From positions 21,667,194-21,731,193 of the forward strand of contig NC_087071.1 in the NCBI RefSeq assembly GCF_963678635.1: 64,000 bases of DNA. The letters are read 5' to 3'. Both the position numbers and the translations under genes were made by a program. Positions 36,021 through 48,325 of this stretch are shown here, piece after piece (position 1 is the first letter of the stretch; every line of letters starts with the position of its first letter). The stretch is from Symsagittifera roscoffensis. Its lineage: Eukaryota > Xenacoelomorpha > Acoela > Convolutidae. The notes beneath the pieces are model-generated. The model did not search any database and was not told where the DNA came from. It saw nothing but the letters and a program-made list of their open reading frames with translations.

Positions 36021-37560
36021 TTAAAGTGGTTTCTGAAATTCAACTTTCTTTAATATTTTAGATTGTGGAATGAATGTTTTATTATCATTTCGTGGCTGAT
36101 TTCGAAATCGCGATGATTGTCTATATTGAAATTTTTCTTTTTTCTTTTTTGATCTTGTGGTAGAATTTTTTTCTAGATTTTGATTTTTTCTTTCTGTTTG
36201 AGTTATCTTTTTGTTGTCTAAATTTTGAGATGTTTGTTTGTTAAGTTTTTTTTTATTTTTTCGTTCTAATGGTTTTTGGATAAAATTCATATCAATGCTT
36301 TGATTTTGTTTGTAATCGGAGTTATAGGGATTAATTTTGAGTCTTGTAGAGGAGTATAATTGGGTCAATTCGCGAAGAGCGTGTTCTTTCGGATAACAAG
36401 GTGAAAGATTTTTCCCGTGTTCAACAATTTCGTTTTTGTTTAGGTCTATAAGTGTGTATGTTACATCACTGGGTTTATCAATCATTTGATATGGTGCTTT
36501 TCGGAGTGGTCGGAATTTTTAGAATTTTTTTTGTGTTGTAAAATATGCAATTAAAACATATGTTCCGATTTTTAAGTTTGAAGCTGGTCTGAAATGAGAA
36601 TTTATTTGGGAATTAATTTTTTGTCTTTGTAATAATTTTTTGGTTACTTTTTGATAAATTTCATTATGTTTTTTATCTCTGTTTAAAATCATTCGGTGTG
36701 TGTACCGGAAGCTATTTTTAAAATTTGTGGATGATGAAAGTGATCTTTATCGTGGGTATGTAGTGGTAGATTATAACATATTGATTCTTCAAAGGGTTTA
36801 CAATAACCTTGTGTATTTTTTGGAGAAATTACTGTGAACATTATTATGATTTTTGTTTGAAAACCATTTCATAGGGGGACAGTCCTAAAGTTGTTGTGAT
36901 TTGTGAATTATAAGATAAGGGGAATATTTTTACCTCTGTTGACCATTCAGTATATCTTGTGTCATTTCCGTTAAGGATACATCTGAGATATTCTTGTAAT
37001 GAACGGTTCATGTCTTCGACTAATCCATTAGTCCAAGGTGCATGAGATCTACGTGGTTTGTGTTTAATATTATACAAGTGGCATAGTGTGATAACTTCGT
37101 TGTTTATAAAATCAGTGCCCTTTTCTGCAACAAGGATTTCGGGTAATCCAAACTTTGCTATCCCTTGTTCACAAAATGTTGTACATGCAAAATAAGCATT
37201 ACAATGGGTTACTGGGTTTAGTGCTACGTAGTGTGTAAATGCGTCGACTATGACCATTATATATGAGTTTCCTTCTGAGGATGGTGATATTGGTCCTTTT
37301 GTATCAAATGAAATTCTGTGATTGAACTATAGACTTTGTCCTTTAAAATCTTGTTTTTCTGCAAATTGGTTTTGGTTTGGGTATGGTTTGTTTAATTGGC
37401 ATGTTATGCAACCATTGCATAATACTTTAATCCAATCTGGTGCATTTGGAAAGTAGAAATTTTGAATGAAATTGGAGTATGTTTTTTCTGATCCTGAGCG
37501 TCCTTTAGTGTGTAATGATTGGGAAAGCTATAAGCATCATAATTAAAAGTAGACAAAGTA
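36021..37560 (-). pseudogene. Ty3/gypsy integrase, degenerate
   Basis: The minus strand encodes an integrase in pieces. The zinc-binding part appears near 37.40-37.53 kb (HYTL, then a C-x2-C pair), the catalytic core at 36844-37257 (VIVDAFTHYVALNP, SHAPWTNGLVEDMNRSLQEY) and a basic C-terminal tail at 36021-36485. In the core, the stretch that normally holds the second catalytic Asp reads LVAEKGTDF, with Glu in the expected Asp position, so the enzyme would probably be inactive even without the frame breaks. Order and motifs (after RNase H, GLVE box, GLSPYEMVF end) place it with Ty3/gypsy elements. No chromodomain is apparent. Confidence 0.8.
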
Positions 37561-38152
37561 CTTTGAGATCAGATGTTTGTTATTCTAAAATATCTGTATT
37601 AATAAATATTCTGAAATATCTAAGAAGGGTTTTTTTCCTAGAATGGTGATATCGGCTTTGATTCGTTTGGTTTTCTATTTGTGCTTAGATTTTAATTGAC
37701 TAATAACTGGGTCAAGGTTTTGATGTTTCTGTAAAAATTTGAGCGTTATTTTTGCTGTTATTGGGAGGAAAATGTTTTCAATTTCTATTTTCGATAGAGG
37801 TATTGTATCTAGAGGGTCATGGAGAATAAAGACTTGGTTTATTGTATGTTTTGAGTCATTATTTGGTGGGCCTTGTGAGTTGATATTATCAGTTAGGTTT
37901 TATTTTTCTATTAAAAAGAATAGATCTGTATCGTATGATTTTTGTTTGATTGGTTTTTGCTTGGTTTTGTTTTTAATCAATGATGAATATGGTATTGGTT
38001 TAAAATTAGACTTTCCAACTAGATCTACTTCGCAGTGATTGTTTTGACAATCTAAATATAGTAGAAAACGTTGTAGATTATTAATCTGTGATTGGTCTAT
38101 ATAGTTTTTACTGCCTATTTGCTTTGTAATCTTGGTTAAATTTCATCTTTTC
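37561..38152 (-). pseudogene. Ty3/gypsy linker between RNase H and integrase, degenerate
   Basis: Lies between recognisable RNase H and integrase sequence and keeps the A-rich minus-strand composition of the element, but frames are short. The plus-strand frame at 37739-38038 is treated as a shadow. Confidence 0.5.
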
Positions 38153-39700
38153 CTAGGAAAAATTTAATATTTTGTGGTATTTGACTGTTGTTTTCCTTGT
38201 TAAAAATTCAGGTGGTTTATTTCTACCAAGAGTATCTGGTAGTACGAGTTTTTTCCTTGCTGTGCAAACTATGTGTAAGTTTGGAAACTTCATTAACACT
38301 AGTTGAAACCTATAAACTCTATGGTTTGGGTTTGATTTTTGTGTAAAAAGGAAATTTATGGGTTTATGATCTGTAATTAAAACTGTTGGATGTTTTGATC
38401 CATATATTAAAAATTCAAATTCTGGGACTTTACTTGCTCGTTGTTTTTTGAAAACCGCATCAGGTTTTAGAGGTAAATGTAGTGGCAAGGGTAGAGTGTC
38501 TCATAAGGTTAGAGTGTCTAAGTTCAACATGTGTGAATAGTTTAGAAATTGCTGAAATGACGTTCATTTTATTTGTTCCCTTATGAAATTGTAATAATGC
38601 TGCACCGATGCCAAAGTTAGAGTCGCACATGGCATAAAATGGTTGGTCTGGATCTGGAATAGTATTTAATATTTTTTCAGTGAGAAAAGTTTTGATTTCT
38701 TCAAATCGTGTTTGATGTTCTGTTGTCCATTCAAGATTATTCTGTTGTCTAAGGATGTTGTAGAATGGTCTTAAGTATAACTGCTTTTTATATACGTATT
38801 TACTTAAGAAGTTTAACATTCTAAGAAATTCTTGTATTTTCTTTTATTGGACGGTGGTTGAAGTTTTTAGATTGCATCTATGCGAGATTTTAAAGGAGTT
38901 ATAGTGTTTTTTTCTAAAATATGTAGAAGTTTTACACGTGTTAGAAAAAATGTGATTTATCCGGGGCTGCTTTCATGTTTTCGTGTAGTAATATCTGACA
39001 ATATTTTTCTAAGGCAATGAATATTTCGTCTAGTGTTTGTGATTGTTTAAAAACATCGTCTAAATATGTGATTGCCTTTTTTTTAGTATGAGTCGTCGGA
39101 AAATTTTACTCATGAATGCTGACAATGCTGCTGGTCCTATAAAAATTCCATAGAATAATCTATTGAATTCATATTGCTGAAATCCAATAATGAATTGTGT
39201 AAATCTTCGTGATTGTTAGTCTAACGGCATTTGATTAAATGCACTCTTCATATCTGCTGTTGTGAAATTTTTGCCGTTTATTTTTGTGAGAATTACTTGA
39301 ATTGGTTCAATAGGCCAATTACATTTAGATTCATCAATGAGTGAATTGAGGTATCTTGCTTCTAGAACTATTTTCAATGATTCTCCATTTGCTAAAATGA
39401 TAACGGGGCTTATAAATGTGTTAGCTTTTGGCTGTTTTTTTTATTTACTGGAGAAATGATTTCATATTGTTTTAGTATGTCCAGTAATCGGTTAACTTTG
39501 TCTTGCAAGAAAATTGGGACTTTACTTGCTCGTTGTTTTTTGAAAACCGCATCAGGTTTTAGAGGTAAATGTACTTACTTTTCCAACATCAAATTTAGAT
39601 GTTGCGTAAACTTTTGGGCGTTTCCATAGTAAATCAGCTAAATGTTCAAATTCTTTTTGTGTTATTTGAGAGTGTTGAAAATTGAACATTGTTAAGAGTT
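38153..39700 (-). pseudogene. Ty3/gypsy reverse transcriptase and RNase H, degenerate
   Basis: Read on minus: the RT start (HLPLKPDAVFKKQRASKVP, 39.57-39.52 kb), the active-site YLDD box (AITYLDDVF, near 39.06-39.08 kb), the RT-RNase H connection (LEWTTEHQTRFEEIKTFL), the first RNase H catalytic region (FYAMCDSNFGIGAALLQ) and a late RNase H motif (VLITDHKPINFLF, about 38.37 kb). Frameshifts and stops separate these pieces. A 59-bp block identical to the RT start replaces sequence within RNase H at 38423-38481. RNA-dependent DNA synthesis is the family function; this copy is dead. Confidence 0.85.
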
Positions 39701-40353
39701 TTTAAGGTTCTTTTGTGTATTTCGATATTTGAAATGTTGGTTTAAAAGAAGGTGTTTTCGTGAAATAGTATGTGTTTCGTTTTTCATTGCTTAGTATATT
39801 ATTTATCGATAATTCTTGGTCAAGAATTGTTGATTGACATATATCAAATAATTGTAAAATATTACTTACTCTATACGCTACTTCCTTTGTGGAAGAAATT
39901 GTTGCGTTAGTTTCAGAATAACCTAAAAGTCCACGAGGTAGAGTTATTTTATATAGAGAATTGTTATATATATGTAAGGAAATCAAGTCAAGTTTTTCAT
40001 GTATTTGATAAATGAGATTGATACTCGTAAAAATTCATGAATTGGTTTGAATTCAAGGTCAAAAATAGAGAGACGTTGTTTCTTTTGTTACTTATCGTAT
40101 TGATGATTTTGTTTAATTGAAAAATTAATTAGATAGCCTGTTAGTGGTTTTAGGTGTTTCCGATCTTGGTTATATTTGGGGTAAAATTTGGAAAAAAATG
40201 GTGGTTGTTTGTTTATTATTTGGAAAAATGTTAGAGCTGTATTTTTCATTCTTGTGTACTTGTCTTTTACATGCGTTCTGCTGTGTAAATTATTTATACT
40301 TGGAATATATTTAAAAACGAGTGGGATGCCAATGATATTATCTTTTATATCTG
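39701..40353 (-). pseudogene. Ty3/gypsy region between gag and RT (protease expected), degenerate
   Basis: A 94-codon minus frame (39702-39986) lies just upstream of RT. An aspartic protease is expected here in this element type, but I could not find a D-T/S-G active site, so the domain is either lost or too broken to see. Confidence 0.4.
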
Positions 40354-43300
40354 TTATATGGAAGGTTTTCTGTGAATTGTCGCGTGATCTATTTTGATAG
40401 TTATTATATTTTGATCTTTGATAGTTTGATCTGTTGTTAGATTAATCGCGTGATCTTTTCTTTTGATTTTTACGATTTCGATCGTTTGAATAATTTCTAT
40501 ACCTATCGTTGGAATATTTTCTATTTGTATTATAAGAGGAGTTATTGATCGGTCATTTGAATAAAATCTATTTCTAGAATTTGAATGGGAACTGGTATCA
40601 AACAAAAATTCAGGTCGGGTTGAATTTGATCTTGAATATTTATTTCGATACTGATTATTTCGACTGTTTGATCGACCACATCTGTTTTGTGAGAAGTCTC
40701 GTGAGCTTCTTTGGTTTGGTGATCGTCCTCAATAATTCGGATTATAAGGTGATTGTTGTCTAGAGTAATTTGGGTTATTTGGGAGTGGTTTTTTTGAACT
40801 ATTATTACTATGAATGTTTTTGGTATTTTTTGTAATTGAGGTGTTAGAGTCATCATTAAAAAATCTGTCATGTTTGTATTTTTATAATCATGGGTATTGA
40901 GTGAATATGCTTTTCGAACCAATGTTTCAAGTCTTACTGCAAGTTATTTAAATGTTTCATTTGGTAGTCTACGAAATTTTTTGCATAAAACTCTTTGATG
41001 TTGTTTTTTTCTTTCAGAATCAATTATTTTTGAGAGTTCTTGTGTGAATCTTTTCCAATCTGATTTTGTTTCTAAATGTAAAATGAAAAAATCATTTGGG
41101 CTGCGCCGTCAAGTGTGGTTTGGATTAAGGCTGTGCGTCTATGTATTCAATTTTGATGAAGAGGCGTTATTACTGGTTCAAGTCCTATTTTTAAAATTAA
41201 GTTTGCCCATTTGTGATTGCATAATAATAATCATGGATAATCTTCTCTTCTACAGCGTATTCAGGATCTGCGCCTGTAAATACCATTAGTGGCTTATTCG
41301 ATGATATTGGTGATCCACCCATTAGGTATGGATTCATAGTCATATGTAGTGATTCTGCGGCACTTGGTAGTATTTGAGAAAAATTTGTAAGTTGACTTTT
41401 TTATTTCATGTTATTGTAAATAATATGGCAGTAGGATTTCGTTATGCATTTGAGTTGGTTGATAAGATTGTGTTTTGACTGAGTTTTGTGGTTCAAAAAT
41501 ACTGTTGTATGATGTTGGATTATTTCTAAGTTGTCGTATTTGTTCATCTCGTGTGTATGGTTCGAAAATAGCTGGTTGATCAATACTGTGAGAAAGAAGT
41601 CTTTGGCTTAAATAAAATCGTTGATGATTTTTTTATTATAATATTCCTCATCATCTGATGGAAAATAATTCGCTGTATAATAAGGTGGTTGATTTCTAGT
41701 AAGGTATCTTTTGTATTATTTTCATTTTGTTGAAAAAATGGGCAATTTTTACTTTGATCTTGTGAAGGTCGTGGTTGATCATTAAAATTTACTGAGTTTG
41801 AAGTTGGTTTTGGTATATTTCACTTTGTGATTGTGAGTAGTTCTGAGTTTTCATATTAGAAGGTTTTGTTGTTTTTGATCTCTTTACATAATTATAATTT
41901 TTTCTATGTGATGTTTTTTTGTTTATATGATGGTTTTGTGTACTGGTCGAAACGTTTGGTAACCCATTTGTAAATATTTTTGAGCGACAGAGGATTGTAT
42001 AATTAATTGTTGTAACATTGGGTTTTTTTGTTTTGGAGTTTTAAAATTGGGTTGAATAGGTGAAATGCTTTGTTGTGCTTCTGCTGTTGTTATTGTTTCA
42101 ATTATTTCTTCATTTACGAAGGGTGATGGGATTTGTATATCTTGTTGTGTATGGTTTCTTGTTCCGCTTAAGTTGTCTTGATCTATGAACGTAGAGTTTA
42201 AACGATTATTTCCTGCTCTTTCATAGTTTAAAGGTGTTGCGTCAATTGTAAGTGGGTATATTTTAACATAATCTTTGTTAATAGAGATTATACTTATTGA
42301 TTTGCTTGATATATCTGTTGGTAAATCAATAAATGATTCATGAGACCCTTCAGCGTCCTTAACATAATCTGTTTGTTCTGCTAATATGGTTTCGTCATCT
42401 GTATTTTGTGGTCTAAAGTTTTTTTTCTTGCTTGTGCGATAAGATCATTATTATAAACAAAATAGTCCATTATGAACCATGCTAAGTTTTTTTTTAAATC
42501 GTGTTTAACGTGTTGTCTTATTTCGTTACTAGTTAGATTTCTAGTTAGAGTTCACTGATTTCTTTTGTAACTTTTGAAAATTTATGTTTTTTTTTTGGCG
42601 TACGGTTGTATGTCAAGATTTTTGAGTTGATGAATCGCCTTGAGGTTCCTTCAATTCTAATAAAGATAAATAGCTATAGATAAAAGAAGTTACATTGATT
42701 ATGAATATTACTTTTTCTCTTTATGATTTTTGATGTTGTTTGTTTTCATGTATTCTGTAAAAACTTTTGAAAATTCAAAATCTACGTCGTCAGTTTGAAT
42801 GAGATGTTTGTCATAAATTGCGTTTGGCGAACTGATTTTTATTGTGTAGATTTCATATTGTGATGTGAGACTACATATGTTTTTGAGATAGTGGTCAAAA
42901 AGTTGTCTTTTTATTTTTATATCTGGAAAAATCTTTTGTGTAAGGACTATCTCCTTTTTCGAATAATTTATGTTTAAATTTTGGCAAAATTGTACCTGTC
43001 CTTGAGCTTCAACTGTATTAAAAATGGGAGTTTTGAATCTTTTAGGTTTTCTTCATTTCAAATCATTTTTGTGTTGTATCACTGTTAGCGTGTTATTTTC
43101 AATGTGTCTTATTGGTTGATTTCAATTGTACAAACGTATTGGTTTGTTTGTGTATGACTTTTTTTATTCTACGTTTTCCTTTTATTGATGCTGGTGACGT
43201 GGTTTCTGAGTCAAAAAAGTATATTTGATCGTCATTTTGATGGTTTTTATTCATTGAGTCTTTGAAATTGAGGAGTTTTTGTATGGCGCTTGCATCTGAT

Positions 43301-43509
43301 TCTGAGAGTGCGTTTTTTTGTTTTGAAAATCGTTTCCTAATAATTTGTTTTTGTTTATTAATCATTTTCTTTCTTAGTGTTTGTCTTTTCGCTCTTATGT
43401 ATCCTATTATTTGTCTGTGTGGTGTGATTAGGAGGTCGTATCTTTCGTTGCTACCTATACAGTTGTGTAATACAATTGTTTGTTTGTTTCCTAAATTGTG
43501 TCTTGACAT
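40354..43509 (-). pseudogene. Ty3/gypsy gag, degenerate
   Basis: Minus-strand fragments in several frames upstream of pol. The clearest is a capsid-like piece with FTGADPEYAVEE (about 41.25-41.29 kb) and, further on, LVRKAYSLNTHDYKN and FLMMTLTPQLQKI (about 40.82-40.93 kb). The stretch after it is Arg/Ser/Asn/Ile-rich with repeated IxI and RSN motifs, fitting a nucleic-acid-binding tail; no intact CCHC knuckle was found. The 136-codon frame at 43099-43509 is Lys/Arg-rich and may be an N-terminal part. Gag would package the element RNA. Confidence 0.65.
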
Positions 43510-44808
43510 AAGAATTAGGATGATGGATGCAATTTTGGGGTTAGTGATTTCTAATGTCTTAAACTGTTAGTTTTTACAATTTCTTGAGGTTAGCTTAACT
43601 TGTGGCGTGTTTGTCGGGTTGGAGAGAAAAGCATATATCGTTTCGTGACAATGATTTTCACTTTCTCGCAAATAGTTCTAAGTTAAGGTAGACTTACTTA
43701 ATCTTACTTAGGGGTTATGATTTGTGATCAAGGGTTAGAGAATAGTAAATCGATCCACAAGGTTCAGGTATAATTAGAACGCAAGTAGTTCGTTAGATAC
43801 TATTTTATGAATTACTAAGTTTAAGTGTTTTAGCCTGGGTCATTTAAGAGGAAGGGGATCAAGTGAAGGATGAGTAACCGAAGTTCTTCTCAGTTTATCT
43901 AAGGCTAAAACAATAAGAATGCTTAACTATATGAAAAATTTCTGTTAATTCTGGGTCTTTAATAAGGGTTGGGTAGTAAATTGACGTTTGAGGTCGTTAG
44001 ACACTAATTAATATGGGAGGGGGAGAACAAAATTGTTCTATTTGATCCAAGGACAAGCCTTGATGATTGGAAATTTAGATTTTGTTTATTTCAATTTAAA
44101 GATCCAAAGGTACCCTTGATGATCTGCTATTGTAAACAAAAATAGTTTAGGTGAAAACAAGGATAAGCCTTGATCGTTTTTCGATAAAAAGTTAAGTTAA
44201 AAAGGTTAGGTTTTTAGTTTTGATGTTTGTTAATTTTTGATATTTGCTGTTATGTTTTAGATGATGAAGCTGGGATGAAGGAATGATTTATACTTACTAA
44301 CAATTTATGCTTTATACCAACTAATTTTTGTACTTTTATATTCTATAAATATTTTTTTTTTCAAGATGTTTTTAATTTACCGCAAATTTTTCAACGGGAA
44401 CGGCTAAAGTTGTTTTTATAGGTCGTTATTGTAAAATTAGTACATGAAGGTTTAGCGCCATGAAAGGTTATTGCAGATGTTTCTTCAAAATTTTATGTCA
44501 GTAAATGAAAATTTAAATTTAATGCTGGAAGTATTCTAAATATAAAAATTTGATTTTGTTTTTGCGTACAATTATGAAATTGATTGGTATATTTCTTCCT
44601 AGTCGTTCATCGTCTCTTGTCCAATTTCTTCTTCCAATACCGGGTAGTTCTCGTATTGTTCGTAAAATTGGCTCTGATCTATTGAGTCGTAGAGACCTTT
44701 CTACTATTTTTTTTGTCACATAACAATTTTTAAAATGTTGTAATTGTCTAATTCTAATTTAATGTTCTGGTTAATGTTTCTTATCAAAGTTAGTTAAGGT
44801 CGTGTTCG
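43510..44808 (-). other. Ty3/gypsy leader region
   Basis: Between the putative primer-binding site and the gag-like frames. It holds one short minus frame (44519-44719) and three repeated hairpin-like phrases near 44.05-44.18 kb (caaggacaagccttgatgat, aaaggtacccttgatgat, caaggataagccttgatcg), which could be RNA stem-loops in the element leader. No domain recognised. Confidence 0.4.
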
Positions 44809-44826
44809 AGACTTTTGGTCGCACCA
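44809..44826 (-). other. Primer-binding-site-like sequence
   Basis: On minus, TGGTGCGACCAAAAGTCTCG begins two bases after the CA that ends the LTR-like block. The TGG start matches the CCA tail of a tRNA. The complement contains a T-loop-like ttcgaga at about the right distance (one base short). The identity of the tRNA was not determined. Confidence 0.5.
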
Positions 44827-44828
44827 GA

Positions 44829-45082
44829 TGAGTTTATATGTTATTTTTTTAAACTCATAGAGTAATTTCAGATAAGCTGCACCGTCTGCTCGTCACGCCA
44901 GATAGATTCGTGCAACTTCTTAGTCTAATACCAATCTCAATCTTACTCTTAAATCTCCTAGTCTCAATAGATCTAGTATACACCGTTTTATGCGAGTTAG
45001 TTTCCAGAATGAGAACAACTGTATTCTAAGTTTAATTCAAATTGCTCTGGTGCTGAAACTACAAGTAGTTTCAGCACTTACA
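44829..45082 (-). repeat. Putative 5' LTR of the Ty3/gypsy element
   Basis: A 254-bp minus-strand block starting TGTAAGTGCTGAAAC and ending AAACTCA, immediately before a primer-binding-site-like sequence. It includes a perfect 13-bp inverted repeat near its start (arms gtgctgaaactac and gtagtttcagcac at 45050-45062 and 45065-45077). No second copy was found near the other end at 35 kb, so assignment as an LTR rests on the TG...CA ends, position and the adjacent primer site. Confidence 0.55.
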
Positions 45083-46982
45083 AATAAGTGGGTTGTTAGT
45101 TTGATGGAGTATGATTGGTTAGTTTTTCAATTTTTTATAGAGATAAAATATCAGAATAATATCCAATAATAAATTTTAGTTTAGATCTGGTTTCAGTACT
45201 CTTTGTTTAAAAAATCAAGTTTTAAAAGAAGTTGGTAATATTTTTTCTTGCTTTTGGCGCTCGCTACAGTAATGCAGAAAAAGAGCTTGAGGAAGTTCGA
45301 TTTTTTGCTGATGTATTTTTTTTGCATAAAGTATTTTGACGCCAACTTTAGAGAATTTGCACGTTTAAACTAATTAAGATTGCCATTAAATTGATGGTGT
45401 TTCAATTTTTCTTGCCTCCACTTTGCAAAGTAAAACATTGCGCTGCAAAAATTCATGATCTAATGTCTCCCATGATTTTTTTGAAGGAGAGCGTAGCCAG
45501 AAACATTCCAAAAACGACATTTAATCCTAAAATTTTGCGAACGGTTTTGGCAAATTGTTTCTTAGGATTCGATGAAAGACCCAGGCTAAACATGAAAGAG
45601 CCAGGTGCCCAATTTAAAAAATAAATAAAAAGATATTAGACAAAATAACAGTTTCTCAGCATACCCACGCTAAAAAGTCGCACGCCATTTTTCCTGACGT
45701 ACCCATTGAACTGAGGTTATGGACTGTTACATGGTTACAATCTACGCCGCCTTTTCCGGTGAATAACCATAAAACAGATTGCAACTAATTGGTCTTACAG
45801 CACTGGTTTAACTGACCAATAAAACAGTAATTGTCTCGTAGTGAATTGTTTCCGCTGTAATAAACTTCGTGTCTTTTTTCACAATTTAGAAAACCCGTAA
45901 AATTTCGACCTCAAAAACAGCAGAAATTAATTTACTCCAATTTTATCCAAATAGAGCCCCTAGTTATCAAACAATAACTACACAAATATTTAGACCCTTA
46001 TTTCTGTTCTGGTCTTGACCATATTATCATTAAGTTCACATTACGAGGCCAAATTATGCACAGGGTAAAAAAAATTTTAAGAGCAGAGATATTTTTTTCA
46101 TGAATAAAACATTGAAAAACATGCTTCTTAGAGAAATCCATCCATTTTTTGTGTCCCTATTCTGTCAAATTTTCAGAAAAAATTTCCTTTAAAATTTCAT
46201 TACTGCTACCAGAAATTGTTTATATCATTTTTGGGGGTACTTTTCGAATAAACCTTTGTAAAATAGACTGTCTTTCTGACGTCTCAAAAGAGTTTCAAAC
46301 TTTTTAAAAACTTTACAAGCTGAATTTTAATTTAAGGTGGCATGAAAGAGTCCGATATTGCTTTTTCAACCAACAAATATCAAATAAACAAATCTTTGCT
46401 GCAATTAATGGCGAAAAAGACGATCAAATTGCAACCCCCCCCCACAAAAAATAAATAATCTAGTTTTTCAACTGACCTTTTTTGAAATAAATAAATTTAA
46501 ATCATTCAAGCTCGAAGTTTCCCGAGAAAAAATTATCTGTGCTCATTTTTATTTAACTATTTATTTGTTTAAAAACTGCAGAAAAATAGAATTGTTTAAA
46601 AAGAAAAAAAACCAATACAATTTTATTTTCAAGAGTTTTTTTCTTGTTCTGGGAACTTTTCAAGTTACCTTTTAATTAAAGCTCATCAGAGAGGTTTTCT
46701 TGGGATCGAAGCATTCTCGTAAGCAGCACAACTAGTTTGAACTTCGTTCAAGCTAATCATTGGAAAAAAAGGATTCTAGTTACGCCCTCATATAAGTTTT
46801 CTTTAGCAAGGATTTTAAAAACTTAAGCAAATTTAAGTAATTTAGTAACAGACTTTTGAATACTTACCCGCACCAAACTTTTCATACAATTTCACGTTTA
46901 ATCATACAATTGACAGACACTAGCTGTTTTTCAGCTTTTTCCATATCTGTTTCATATGTGATCACTTCTGCCGTTTGCAGAC

Positions 46983-47163
46983 TCTACCTGAGTCAGACGT
47001 GACTGTACCTAGTCAGACATGACTTTAACTGGTCAAATATGACTATACCTGATCAGACATGAGTATACCTGAGTCAGACATGACTATACCTGGTCAGACA
47101 TGACTATACCTGGTCAGACATGACTATACCTGGTTAGACATGACTATACTGGTCAGACATGAC
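46983..47163. repeat. 20-bp minisatellite
   Basis: About nine tandem copies of gactatacctggtcagacat. The last central copies are identical and the outer ones carry substitutions (gactgtacctagtcagacat, gactttaactggtcaaatat), as expected for slippage growth from the middle. Confidence 0.9.
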
Positions 47164-48220
47164 GTATTTTCTTCACGGACAATGCGCACCTCGAGTGTTC
47201 CGAAAATCAGTCGGACAGCATCTCAATTAAGATTTTTTTTAAATTGACAGATATCGATTTCTGTTGTAAATTGTCTGAAAACGCTTGGTACCTGTGTAAA
47301 ATAATTTCACAACAGAAAATACCCTGAAATTGTAGAACAGTTTTATAGTGATCTTGCTTGTGAATTTAATGACTTTACCAGCTGGTTCGAATAGGTTACT
47401 TCAGTCTTTAAACTGTTGCTAAACTAGTTATTTTAACATTTATTTAATTATTAGTTATTTTATCAGTAATCATCCCAATGTTAGATTCGGAATGTCTAAG
47501 AAACGAATCAATTTTCGAGCTTTTATTTGGAGGAAAAATCAAATGAGGGAGTGTCAAAAGTTTTAGCTTTCCATTTTGATCAATTTTAAGCCTAAAAATA
47601 AAAATTTTTGGAACCGAGAAAAAATATCTGATGAGATACACTTGAATATTCCAAGGCACCTTAAAACATTTTAAAAGAAAAAATTTGATTCATCTAGCTC
47701 CTTTTTTTTATCAAGCCGTTCAATGTATGTCAAAATTTCATGTCATGTCACATAAATTGATGTTTCGGGATCTTTTTTTAAATTTAAAACCAGGGTTTAA
47801 TAATTACTTGGATAGTCTCAAAAACCCGAATTTTGTCTTGTTGACATCTTCTGGAAGTTTGATTACACATAATTTCGCTGAGCAACTCTTAATCAAATAA
47901 AAGCATCTTAAATTGAAAATACAGTTTTGAAAGCAGTTGTTCTGGTTTTTGAATATTTTGAGTGACAACAAAAAATTATATGACATTCTGCAGTAAAAAA
48001 TAGACACCGCACTGTTTTATCACAGTTTTAAACTACGCATTTTGTCATATTTGTAATGACTAATTTGTTTTCAAGTTTTCATCCTTTACATTTACACTTT
48101 TATGAGCTACACTTTGAATACAGTGAAAAATAGTAGACCAACCCAACCCAACCAAAAATTTGAGCTGTATTTGGAAGTTAAAAGTTGCAATCGTTTCAAC
48201 CCAATCCACAAAAGCTGAAA

Positions 48221-48325
48221 TTTCTCTTTCGCAAGATGAATACAAAGCGTCGGGGTTTAAATTATCAACTAAAAATTCTCTTGTGCAAGATGAATAGGAA
48301 GCTCCGGGGCTTAAATTATCAAATT
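48221..48325. repeat. Imperfect tandem duplication, ~56-bp period
   Basis: Two copies of a phrase containing gcaagatgaata and cggggtttaaattatcaa / cggggcttaaattatcaa. Confidence 0.6.

Noticed and set aside
37739-38038. 99-codon plus frame inside the retroelement
   Set aside because: Antisense shadow of the A-rich minus-strand pol sequence, with no motif of its own.
47625-47660. ctgatgag near 47.63 kb as part of a hammerhead ribozyme
   Set aside because: No GAAA core or pairing stems found at the needed distances.
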